Below, piece by piece: positions 56,759 to 63,943 of a stretch of DNA of 64,000 bases. The notes beneath the pieces were generated by a model, which did no database searches, had not been told where the DNA came from, and was given only the letters and a program-made list of their open reading frames with translations. The stretch is from NCBI RefSeq assembly GCF_042660705.1, contig NZ_JBHSUQ010000001.1; one strand, given 5' to 3'. The DNA comes from Undibacterium_A arcticum (lineage in GTDB: Bacteria; Pseudomonadota; Gammaproteobacteria; Burkholderiales; Burkholderiaceae_D). Each line of letters starts with the position of its first letter. The first letter of the stretch is position 1. A program made the position numbers and the translations under genes.

Positions 56759-57738
56759 GCAGCTTTCCTTTGGAGTGTTGATCCGGTGTGGCTGAAAATT
56801 GCCCGATAAGATTCAAGGGTTTCCGTTCTGTCGAATCCGCCGCATTCATGCTGTCGGAGGCGGTGCAGGTAGCGGCCGCGTACATATTTGCCGGCTGATA
56901 TGTGCGCTGGCCAGACGACGTAACCCAAGAACGGCACGCCGGCCGACGTCGGCGCCAGGCGAATCTTCTTCGGGTGGATCGTCAGGCCGTCGACCGCGAG
57001 CTTCTGGACGATCTGGCTGCAGATGTCGTGGAGCTCGTCAGGCGTTTCACTCAGAATCACCATGTCATCCACGTAGCGGATGTATTTCTTGATGCGCAGG
57101 GTTTGCTTGATCCAGTGATCGAAGTCGTTCAGAAATATGTTGGCGAACAGCTGGCTGGACAGATTGCCGATCGGCATGCCCTTGGTTGCCGTCTGCCGAT
57201 ACATGCTGTCAGTCGGGAATAGATCGTCGTACTGGCCATCAGTCCGGAACGAGTCGACCAGGGCGATCAGCAACTGACGAAGGTCGTTGTCGCCGATGTA
57301 GCGCAACACCCGGGCTTTCAGGATGTCGTGATTGACAGAATAAAAATATTTGGAAATGTCGAGTTGCAGCACCCACTTGCTGGCCGGAGCGCGGCAAAAC
57401 TCAGCCAGGCGTCGTACAGCGGCATGGGTACCGCGCCCAGGCAGATTGCCGTAGGTGTCATGGATGAAGCGTGGCTGCCAGATCGGGAGCATGTAGTCAT
57501 ACAGCATCCAGTGGACGACACGGTCCTTCATGGGTGCATCGACGACGTGGCGAAACTTCTTCTCGCGCACGGTGAATGACTTGTAGGGTCCGAAGCTGTA
57601 GGACCGGCTTTGCAAGCGCTCCTGAATGATTGTCAGGTAACGCAGTGGATCTTCGCCAAATTGCTGGACACGCAGGCGCTTTGATTTATTTCTCTTCGCA
57701 TTCAGCCAGCAGTAGTACAGGTTCGACAGGCCGGTCAG
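56755..57738 (-). CDS. DGR reverse transcriptase
   Basis: About 327 residues. Polymerase motifs: WVLQLDISKYFYSVNHDIL (motif A), KGMPIGNLSSQLFANIFLND (motif B; the -GNLxSQ form is typical of DGR enzymes, where group II intron types have Q-G-x3-S-P), KKYIRYVDDMVILSE (YVDD, motif C), HPKKIRLAPTSAGVPFLGYV (D-E). The first ATG (57615) would miss the family start. The frame is open back to 57765 with SNLYYCWLNAKRNKSKRLRV, matching the DGR N-terminus, so start is upstream, perhaps CTG at 57738, or a frameshift hides it. It copies the template repeat with errors at adenines and directs the cDNA to the variable repeat. Confidence 0.95.
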   Translation of the reverse strand: MTGLSNLYYCWLNAKRNKSKRLRVQQFGEDPLRYLTIIQERLQSRSYSFGPYKSFTVREKKFRHVVDAPMKDRVVHWMLYDYMLPIWQPRFIHDTYGNLPGRGTHAAVRRLAEFCRAPASKWVLQLDISKYFYSVNHDILKARVLRYIGDNDLRQLLIALVDSFRTDGQYDDLFPTDSMYRQTATKGMPIGNLSSQLFANIFLNDFDHWIKQTLRIKKYIRYVDDMVILSETPDELHDICSQIVQKLAVDGLTIHPKKIRLAPTSAGVPFLGYVVWPAHISAGKYVRGRYLHRLRQHECGGFDRTETLESYRAIFSHTGSTLQRKAA

Positions 57739-57916
57739 TTGCTTAAATCTGACGGGAGTTTGTCGTTACCGCGTTCCGCCGCGGCGCTCGTAAGCCCCGC
57801 AGCGGTTTTCGGTGTGGCTTGTCGCCGTGCTTTCGGGGTTATTTCCCCAGGAGACTCTCGACCAAGAATAGACTTTCCATGAGCGTGCTCGATGTCTAAG
57901 CATTTAATTTTTGGGT

Positions 57917-58030
57917 CAGCGGAAGCCGACGTTGTCGTTGTCGTTGTCGGGCCAGTCGTTGTTGAGATTGAACGCGCCGGCATAGTCGTCCGAGTTCCAG
58001 TAGCTGCCCCGGATGAGCGCATTGCCAGAC
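57917..58030 (-). repeat. DGR template repeat (TR)
   Basis: This stretch aligns without gaps to 58999-59112 (offset 1082) and differs at 14 of 114 positions. On the coding (minus) strand, 13 of the 14 are adenines in TR (13 of its 26 adenines), changed to G, C or T. The one exception is T to G at 57984. TR reads as repeated AAC/GAC codons (D-N-D-N-D-N), giving a wide amino acid range when A changes. It lies between the accessory gene (stop 58055) and the reverse transcriptase, the standard place. The reading frame 57735-58058 over it is not a gene. Confidence 0.95.
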
Positions 58031-58054
58031 TTTCCAGAAAGCCCCCTTCGTTGA

Positions 58055-58908
58055 TCATGGCCGTACTCCAACGGAGCGGATTAAGCCGCCCAGGAGCCTG
58101 CCAAGCTCAACGGCTAAGCCAACTCGATGCTCAAATGCGAATTTGAGATTGCTTAGCCGTGGAGCCTGTGAAAGATAGTGCTTCAGCAGATCGACATCAG
58201 CAGAAATCAGCCGTAGGAGGGCGGGTTTGTTGTCTTCGGTACCATACGAAAAGATGCCAAGCATGATGCGACCCATGCATACGCGGACATTCTCGCCATA
58301 GCTAACGCGCAGATCGCGCGGCATCTTGATGATGTCCTGCAGCAGTTGCATATCCAGATCCTGCGCTTGCGACTTGAGTTTGAATCCGGATGTGTCAGGG
58401 TTGGCCAGCAACTGCTTGGCGCTCGCCTTGTTAACCTCACCGCGCTGCTTCAGATCTTCGATGACTTCTTCGATGACTTTATCCGACACGGCCGACAACA
58501 CGGCTGCATTGGTGTCGCCCTGGTCGGAGACGTAGACCGTGCGGCCTTCCGCCAAGCTGCCCAGTGACACGACATAGGGAATGCCGAACTCCTCGACCAT
58601 CGACCAGAGGCGGCGCTTGAAATTCCCGCCCGGGAAGCCGACCCTGATATGCGGATCGCCGGAAGTGCCGACCAGCTTGAGCTTGTACTGCTTCAGCGTG
58701 TGCAGTGCATAGGCGGTGCGGTCGTAACCGTGCAGGAATTTCCGGCCTGAACCAGAATCATATGGCCGGGATATTTTTCCTCGAGTGTCTTGGCGATACT
58801 GGCCACTGGATCCGCTTGGCCAAGGCCGACCTCGATGCCGCGGAATGCCTTGATCGAGAACCTAGTGAGTTCGTCGTTCGTCGGGTGTTGTGTGCTTGCT
58901 TCTTGCAT
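58055..58908 (-). CDS. DGR accessory protein: MutS-I-like part plus Avd-like part, one frameshift
   Basis: About 284 residues from ATG 58908 (MQEASTQHPTNDEL). Residues about 20-130: LEEKYPGHMILVQAG, KFLHGYDRTAYALHTLKQYK, HIRVGFPGGNFKRRLWSMVE, EFGIPYVVSLG, which follow the pattern of MutS domain I (v-G-x-F-y ... A ... G-x-P ... L-v-x-x-G). Residues about 185-284: LLQDIIKMPRDLRVSYGENV, LLRLISADVDLLKHYLSQAP, HRVGLAVELGRLLGGLIRSV, which fit the Avd four-helix bundle with its GRLLGG(W/L)I(K/R)S end. The frame breaks near 58744 (QAG then R-K-F-L-H-G-Y; one base). Avd binds the reverse transcriptase and TR RNA. Confidence 0.8.
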
Positions 58909-58941
58909 TGCGATGTTCTCAGTACGGTTGATGGTGGAGCC

Positions 58942-58963
58942 GATCACCGCTTACGCAGTGACC
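58942..58963. repeat. hairpin just after the target gene (homing-associated)
   Basis: GATCACCGC (58942-58950), TTAC, GCAGTGACC (58955-58963): a 9-bp stem with two mismatches, 25 bp past the VR gene stop. DGR target genes commonly carry a small hairpin/cruciform downstream of VR that aids homing. A matching hairpin sits at 63944-63964. Confidence 0.65.
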
Positions 58964-58988
58964 GGAAACCGGGGGCCAGAGACCCGAG

Positions 58989-59717
58989 CTACTTGGTGCA
59001 GCGGAAGCCGACGTGGCCGCCGTCGTTGCCGGGCCAGCCGTAGTCGAGATGGAACGCGCCGGCAGCGTCGTCCGAGCCCCAGTAGCTGCCCCGGATGAGC
59101 GCAGTGCCAGACCAATCACGGCCAGCATCAGGGCGCCAGCCGGTACCCTTCTCCATGGAGGGGTAGGGCGCAGTGGCGATCGATGCAGAGTCAGCGGCGA
59201 ATGGCTTGGCAACCAAACCGCCGTCGTCGCCTTGGACGTCGTCGAATACCCAGGAGAATGCATTGCCGGAGATGTCGTAAATGCGTTCGCCGTTCGAGAG
59301 CTCGAACCAGCGGCGCTCGTCAGCATCCTCTGGTTCGAAATTGCCCGGCTGAGCTTCGTCGACCGTATCGTTGCGCAGGCCCTGGAACAGAGCGCCTTCG
59401 CCGACCTTGCCGCCGGTCCAGTTGATGTCCTGGTTGGCAACGTCATGCGCGATTGCGAGGTATTGCAGTTCGGTGATCAGCTTGAAACCGGCGGCTTCGC
59501 AGGCAGACTTTGCATCGTGATAGTTGATTTCTACCCATGGCGCGCCAGTGGCAGATACCGCCGCCTGGTTGTTTTCGTCCTCAGTGCACAGGTATTGGCC
59601 GACTTGGAATGATGGAACAGTCACGCTATTAGGCAGAGTGACATCCGGGACCGTAACAAAAAGGGATTGCTCGACCGCTGCGACTGCTACGGTTTCTGCT
59701 GTGGTAGCTGTATTCAT
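58989..59717 (-). CDS. DGR target protein (FGE-sulfatase / C-type lectin fold) with C-terminal VR
   Basis: A 242-residue protein from ATG 59717, with AAGGAG just upstream. The fold is that of formylglycine-generating-enzyme-like proteins: FQVGQYLCTEDENNQAAVSA, PWVEINYHDAKSACEAAGFK, LITELQYLAIAHDVANQDIN, ERRWFELSNGERIYDISGNA, then RDWSGTALIRGSYWGSDDAA and HVGFRCTK. The last 38 residues are encoded by VR. This fold is the usual scaffold of DGR-diversified binding proteins. No signal peptide or tail-fibre part is visible. The gene is followed by rdgC upstream on the same strand (41-bp gap). Its ligand is unknown. Confidence 0.9.
   Translation of the reverse strand: MNTATTAETVAVAAVEQSLFVTVPDVTLPNSVTVPSFQVGQYLCTEDENNQAAVSATGAPWVEINYHDAKSACEAAGFKLITELQYLAIAHDVANQDINWTGGKVGEGALFQGLRNDTVDEAQPGNFEPEDADERRWFELSNGERIYDISGNAFSWVFDDVQGDDGGLVAKPFAADSASIATAPYPSMEKGTGWRPDAGRDWSGTALIRGSYWGSDDAAGAFHLDYGWPGNDGGHVGFRCTK
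58999..59112 (-). repeat. DGR variable repeat (VR1)
   Basis: Pairs with the template repeat at 57917-58030. Eleven codons differ: Asn to Thr, Gly, His, Asp, Tyr, Gly, His; Asp to Gly three times; Tyr to Ala. All changes but one base are at template adenines. The unaltered part near the 3' end of the coding strand (GTCGGCTTCCGCTG) acts as the initiation-of-mutagenic-homing segment; it differs from the template only past the end of the match. Confidence 0.95.
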
Positions 59718-59757
59718 GATTCTCCTTACGGGTTTACTGCTGGGGTTTTTGTGGTGT

Positions 59758-60704
59758 TCAAGCTGCTTTTTTCTCTTGGGCTGTGACATTGACCAGATCG
59801 GCCTGACCGGCATCTTGCTCGCCACCCAGCGCCGCCACCAGATCGACCAGCATCTTGCTAAGTTCGCCGGTCATCAGCATCATGTCGGCGTCGAAGCGCT
59901 CGTCGTCGTTGCGGGTGCTCTTGTCTGCGTCTTCTTTCAGCACGTCGAGCGGCGTGATGCGCTTTAACGTCAGCGCGTCGGTCAGCACGAACGAGATGCG
60001 GTCGTTCCAGGTCAGCGCCAGCCGCGTGCATTGCTTGCCGCCGGCGATGTGGCGCCGCACGTCGTCCGCTTCCAGCGTGTGGCGCACATAGCGCACGGTC
60101 GCCTTGCCTTCGCCACTGGCCTTCAGTTCGGTGTCCTGGTCGACCGTGAAGCCGTGCGGCGCTTCATCGGATACCAGCCAGTCGGTCATCGCGGCAACCG
60201 GCGAGAACGCGACACGGAACGATGTGATTGGGAATGTGTCAATTGCCTTGATCAGCGGCTTCAGCAACTCGTCGGCCTTGGACGCGCTGGCGGCGTCGAT
60301 CACCAGCCAGCCGTTGACGGTGTCGATCCACGCGTAAGTGTTGCGCCGGATGCTGAAGGCGCGCGGCAGCAGCTCGTCGGTGACCTGTTCCTTGAGGTCC
60401 TTCATCTGCTTGCGGCCGGGCGCAAAGCCTTGCTGCTCCTCGATCTCGACCGCGCGCGCCTTGGTCACCTGGTTACCACCGAGCTCGGCAACAGCTTCTT
60501 TTCTGTGCATAGCATCAGCAGGAACTGGCGATTGACCGCATGCACCAGGCCGCCCTTGTCGCGCGGTGCGGCCCAGCCCTGATTCTCCAAGTTCATGCTG
60601 GTGCCAGCGCCAAAAGCGTGCGGCGTCAAAAATGCTTCGATTTGCTCAGCAGTAATGGCCCATGGTGCTGGGAGACGGTAAATCTGCAGGCTCTTGAACC
60701 ACAT
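59758..60704 (-). CDS. rdgC: recombination-associated protein RdgC, one frameshift
   Basis: About 315 residues from ATG 60704 (MWFKSLQIYRLPAPWAITAE). The RdgC pattern covers the length: AVNRQFLLMLCTEKKLLPSS, EEQQGFAPGRKQMKDLKEQV, TDELLPRAFSIRRNTYAWID, AAMTDWLVSDEAPHGFTVDQ, WNDRISFVLTDALTLKRITP. The frame breaks near 60473 (SSVV then N-Q-V-T-K-A-R-A); one base is missing. RdgC is a ring-shaped DNA-binding protein that limits RecA; phage copies occur. Upstream of the target gene in the same operon. Confidence 0.9.
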
Positions 60705-60753
60705 ATTGTTATCCTTTGGATTGGTTGGATCGACGTACGGACTGATGCGCGCG

Positions 60754-61017
60754 CTACGACACTTTCACGTAAGGATGGCGATCGGGATGCGGCTTGATCA
60801 CTTTGCCGAAGTGGGAGCCGATGGAGTCGGCGTTCTTGAAAGCCGCGAAGGCTTCCGCATCGAAATTTGCGTAGTGGTAGACGCTGCCGGGGCCGGACTT
60901 CGACGGGAACCGGATAGCCAGCGTGTTGGTTTCGCTGTCGTGGCCGATGGCCGCGATCTGGGAGGATTCGACGGGATCCATTGCGATGACGAGGCGGGAT
61001 TTGATTTCGGTAGGCAT
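60754..61017 (-). CDS. KTSC-domain protein
   Basis: An 87-residue protein: VESSQIAAIGHDSETNTLAI, RFPSKSGPGSVYHYANFDAE, FKNADSIGSHFGKVIKPHPD. The KTSC domain (S-S-x-I...Y-x-Y..V) is common in phage and plasmid genomes; the family name refers to a conserved lysine motif. Its role is not established. Confidence 0.85.
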   Translation of the reverse strand: MPTEIKSRLVIAMDPVESSQIAAIGHDSETNTLAIRFPSKSGPGSVYHYANFDAEAFAAFKNADSIGSHFGKVIKPHPDRHPYVKVS

Positions 61018-61071
61018 GCTGTTTCCTTTGGTGGTGAGACGATTAAGCTGCGAGGTCGAGATTGGCGCCCG

Positions 61072-62010
61072 CTATGCTGCGCGTGCTGACATCGTTTCTT
61101 CGGCATAGGCTTCCACGCCGGGAATATTCATGTTGTTCTTGAGCGCCTTGGCCATGCCATTGAGCGGCGTCATTTTCACGTCGACCCAGTCCAGGCATTC
61201 GGGATGGGTGGCGATGAAGGCCAGCAACGCGGCTTTGTCGGTGATCCGCGCTTTCCACGTTTTCGAAGTCGAGATACCCGATACCTTTGACATCGTTTGT
61301 ACGGCTGGTGCGGTCATGACGACGGCGGACAGTTCCAGCGCGGCGATGTTTTCATAGGACTGGGCCGCGCTGGCTTCGGCATCGACCTGCGCTTGCTCGG
61401 CAGCTTGTTTTGCTGCTACAGCATCGGCTTCTGATTTGTTGGCAGCATCGATCGCGGCTTGCGCTTTCTCGGCTGCTGCTTTGTCGCCGGCTTCTGCTGC
61501 GGCCTTGGCATCCGCTTCTGCTTGGGCTTTGGCGGCTTCGGCATCGCGGCGCTCTTGCTCGGCTTTGGCCTGTTGTGCGGCGACTTCACGCGCCTGGCGG
61601 TCGATCTCTTCCTGTGCGGCGCGGGCTTCTGCCTCGATCCGCTGGCGTTCCTTGCGGGCCGTTTCATCGGCAATGCGTTGCAGTGCTGCGGCCTTGCGTT
61701 GCTCGTCCTGCTGGAAGGTCAGCATCTTCGATTTCAGGACGGCTTCGGCATCGGCCAGCCATTGCGCCGGCTCGCGATATTCGTCGTTGATGCGCTTGAC
61801 TTCCTTGTTGAGTGGTCCGACTTGCTCTGTGCGCTGATCTTCGATGCGCTTTTGCAGTGTCTTGACGCCTTTTAGGTCGTCAGCTGCGGCGCCGTGCATT
61901 TCGATGCTGTCAACGACAAAGGCATTGGCGACCGCGAGAAACGAATTCGACTTCTTGAATACCGTCAAGTCTTTCGGCGGCACTTCGATGGTGATGATGT
62001 TATTTTCCAT
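61072..62010 (-). CDS. Ala-rich coiled-coil phage protein
   Basis: A 312-residue protein: N-terminal MENNIITIEVPPKDLTVFKK, a helical region (RIEDQRTEQVGPLNKEVKRI), a 110-residue Ala/Lys/Glu/Gln coiled coil (EIDRQAREVAAQQAKAEQER, GDKAAAEKAQAAIDAANKS), and a C-terminal conserved domain (SKVSGISTSKTWKARITDKA, LLAFIATHPECLDWVDVKMT). Phages often keep a protein with this last domain next to recT/exonuclease genes; function unknown. The start overlaps the exonuclease stop by 11 bp. Confidence 0.7.
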   Translation of the reverse strand: MENNIITIEVPPKDLTVFKKSNSFLAVANAFVVDSIEMHGAAADDLKGVKTLQKRIEDQRTEQVGPLNKEVKRINDEYREPAQWLADAEAVLKSKMLTFQQDEQRKAAALQRIADETARKERQRIEAEARAAQEEIDRQAREVAAQQAKAEQERRDAEAAKAQAEADAKAAAEAGDKAAAEKAQAAIDAANKSEADAVAAKQAAEQAQVDAEASAAQSYENIAALELSAVVMTAPAVQTMSKVSGISTSKTWKARITDKAALLAFIATHPECLDWVDVKMTPLNGMAKALKNNMNIPGVEAYAEETMSARAA

Positions 62011-62578
62011 GACGGGCTTTCCAGTTGTGTACGGTTAAAAGTGAAAGAAACACGGCAAAGTCGTTTGCTTCCGTAAAAGGCTCCAGGCGGTAGGTGCCAT
62101 CGGCACGGAGACCAAGCGCGTAGCGGTGCGTGACAGCCAATCCTGCGTCCACGTGCGCCGCTTGATACGCGGCCAATTGAATGCCGATCACCGGGCCCAG
62201 CGTCAGCATCTTCTTGATGTCGACCACCGCCAATTTGCCCTTGATGGTTCCGGTCCTGTCGGACGTGCCGCAATAGCGGTATCTCTTGTGATACATACGC
62301 GCTTCGATCGTGACTGGCTCGAATCCGGTATCGGCGCGGAACTTCTTCCAGGCGTCGAGGTACGGCACCATTTCAGAATCGAGCGCATCCTCGTCCAGAT
62401 CGTCCTGGTCGTGGAGTTCGGTCATCTTGTGGACCGCTTGGCCCAGCAAGCGGCCGCGCTCCAGGACTTCAGGGTTCACCATCGAGTAGTCGACGAGCGG
62501 CTTCAGGATGGTGGTCACGCCTGGCACGATCACGCCATTGAAGCGATATTCGTGCAGGGATTCGTTGAAGGTCAGCAT
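62000..62578 (-). CDS. PD-(D/E)XK exonuclease-like protein
   Basis: About 192 residues from ATG 62578 (MLTFNESLHEYRFNGVIVPG). The nuclease core is visible: RYCGTSDRTGTIKGKLAVVD with D in the first position, IKKM as D-x-K, then IGIQLAAYQAAH with the trailing Gln. It fits phage exonucleases of the lambda-exo/RecE/AddB-like class. Next to recT, it probably forms the 5'-3' resection half of a two-component recombination system. Overlaps the coiled-coil gene. Confidence 0.8.
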   Translation of the reverse strand: MLTFNESLHEYRFNGVIVPGVTTILKPLVDYSMVNPEVLERGRLLGQAVHKMTELHDQDDLDEDALDSEMVPYLDAWKKFRADTGFEPVTIEARMYHKRYRYCGTSDRTGTIKGKLAVVDIKKMLTLGPVIGIQLAAYQAAHVDAGLAVTHRYALGLRADGTYRLEPFTEANDFAVFLSLLTVHNWKARHGK

Positions 62579-62580
62579 GA

Positions 62581-63606
62581 TCAGGCAGCCGGGTTCCGGA
62601 TCCATTCCAGCACATCCTGGAAGCGGTCTTGGGTCAGGTCGCCCAGCTTCATGCCGAACTTCGCGAACAGATCAGCGGAGCCAAGGGCATCGGCTTCCAT
62701 CTTTGAATTGATCAGGTTGATTTGCGAACCAGACAGCAATTCACCAGGGTTTGCCGACACTGACCGGCTGACGACATCGCTGACATCGGCCGGCGTTTCT
62801 TTGGCGGCTGATCGTGACTGCGGCATCTTGACTTCCGGCTTGTCCTGCGCTGGTTGCTGATCTTCGTCCTGCACAACGACGACCTCGCCATCGAACGTGA
62901 ACGGCTTGCCGCTCTCGACCGCGTTAGCCACATCCATCGCCTTGACCACTTCGATCGACTTGGGCATGTATTTCAAGACCTGCAGCAGCGCCACCTTGCG
63001 GGCATACATCTCCATGTTGGCGCCATCGTCTTTATGAGCGTAGTGGCTGGCGCCGACCTTGTTGTACTTGTTCAGGTGCCGCACCACTCGATCCATGGTC
63101 CAGACTTCGATGACTGGGTATTGGCTGCCATTGACGCGGCCGATGGCGTAGACGTGGCTGATCTGCTTCCAGTTGTCGGCATCGCCTTCTGGCTGATGTT
63201 TGACGAACGGGTTATCTCCCAGCGCCCAGTCGAACTTGTCACCCTGATACACAGCGCCGGTCCAGACCGTGGCACGGCCGGCGCGGGACACCAGATCAAC
63301 CAGACCTTGCCAGCCCGGAACGAACGTCGCCTTATAGCTGTTGTCCCTTTGTTTGTACGGCACCAGATAGCCTTGACCACCGACGCCGATTTCAAGGCCC
63401 AGCTGGGCCGCAATCACGACCGAGGCGAAAATGCTGTGCATGTCGCACTTTTGCAGCGTCGCATTCTGACTGAACGATGTCATCGCCAGCCGCACCATGC
63501 GGTCCGCGCTGATGTGCTTCGGCAAGGCAAGAGCGATCTGGCCCTTGTACTTGTCCATGAAGTCGCTGAGCGACTTGGCTGGGCTGACTGCTAGTTGATT
63601 GCTCAT
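62581..63606 (-). CDS. recT: RecT-family single-strand annealing recombinase
   Basis: A 341-residue RecT protein from ATG 63606, with AAGGAGAAC upstream. Core: KYKGQIALALPKHISADRMV, FSQNATLQKCDMHSIFASVV, AAQLGLEIGVGGQGYLVPYK, WQGLVDLVSRAG, KDDGANMEMYARKVALLQVL. The last 90 residues are a linker and a small C-terminal domain (LLSGSQINLINSKMEADALG). It anneals single strands during phage recombination; works with the exonuclease downstream. Intact. Confidence 0.95.
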   Translation of the reverse strand: MSNQLAVSPAKSLSDFMDKYKGQIALALPKHISADRMVRLAMTSFSQNATLQKCDMHSIFASVVIAAQLGLEIGVGGQGYLVPYKQRDNSYKATFVPGWQGLVDLVSRAGRATVWTGAVYQGDKFDWALGDNPFVKHQPEGDADNWKQISHVYAIGRVNGSQYPVIEVWTMDRVVRHLNKYNKVGASHYAHKDDGANMEMYARKVALLQVLKYMPKSIEVVKAMDVANAVESGKPFTFDGEVVVVQDEDQQPAQDKPEVKMPQSRSAAKETPADVSDVVSRSVSANPGELLSGSQINLINSKMEADALGSADLFAKFGMKLGDLTQDRFQDVLEWIRNPAA

Positions 63607-63635
63607 GTGGTTCTCCTTGTTATGTGTTCGGTTGA

Positions 63636-63728
63636 TTACAGGCTGCGCAGTTCGAGCTTCATCCGCATGCGCACTCGGCGCAAAATCGCAAGCCAGCGTC
63701 CGGCGCGGCAGGTCTGGATGCGTGTCAT
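63636..63728 (-). CDS. 30-residue basic phage peptide
   Basis: MTRIQTCRAGRWLAILRRVR then MRMKLELRSL. ATG 63728 overlaps the stop of the upstream gene (ATGA), typical of coupled phage genes. Very basic; function unknown. Confidence 0.45.
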   Translation of the reverse strand: MTRIQTCRAGRWLAILRRVRMRMKLELRSL

Positions 63729-63898
63729 TTCAGCCTCGCCACCGGTTGGTCGAGCACCCATTTGCTGCCATCGCCAGCGCAGCGCAGGTAGGTAACGCTG
63801 CGCAACCATTGGCGCCGCGCATGACGAACTGCGGAATGGTCGAGGTAGTCTGTGCGCGGAAACAATCGGACGGCTCGCTTCAACAGTTGAGTGGTCAT
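63725..63898 (-). CDS. small phage protein (57 aa)
   Basis: MTTQLLKRAVRLFPRTDYLD, VRHARRQWLRSVTYLRCAGD, KWVLDQPVARLK. AAGGAG lies 9 bp before ATG 63898. Small basic proteins ending in W-V-L-D-x-P-V-A-R are typical in Burkholderiales phages as I recall; role unknown. Confidence 0.65.
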   Translation of the reverse strand: MTTQLLKRAVRLFPRTDYLDHSAVRHARRQWLRSVTYLRCAGDGSKWVLDQPVARLK

Positions 63899-63943
63899 AT
63901 GGACGCTCCTTATGGAATCGGTGCTTCGGTTGAATCGCCTTGT

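Noticed and set aside
57735..58058. Minus-strand open frame of 107 codons covering the template repeat
   Set aside because: It is the TR region itself; the frame is open because TR copies coding DNA. No ribosome site and no full domain.
59013..59612. Plus-strand open frame of 199 codons
   Set aside because: Antisense to the DGR target gene; no recognised domain, and the minus-strand gene has a clear start and fold.
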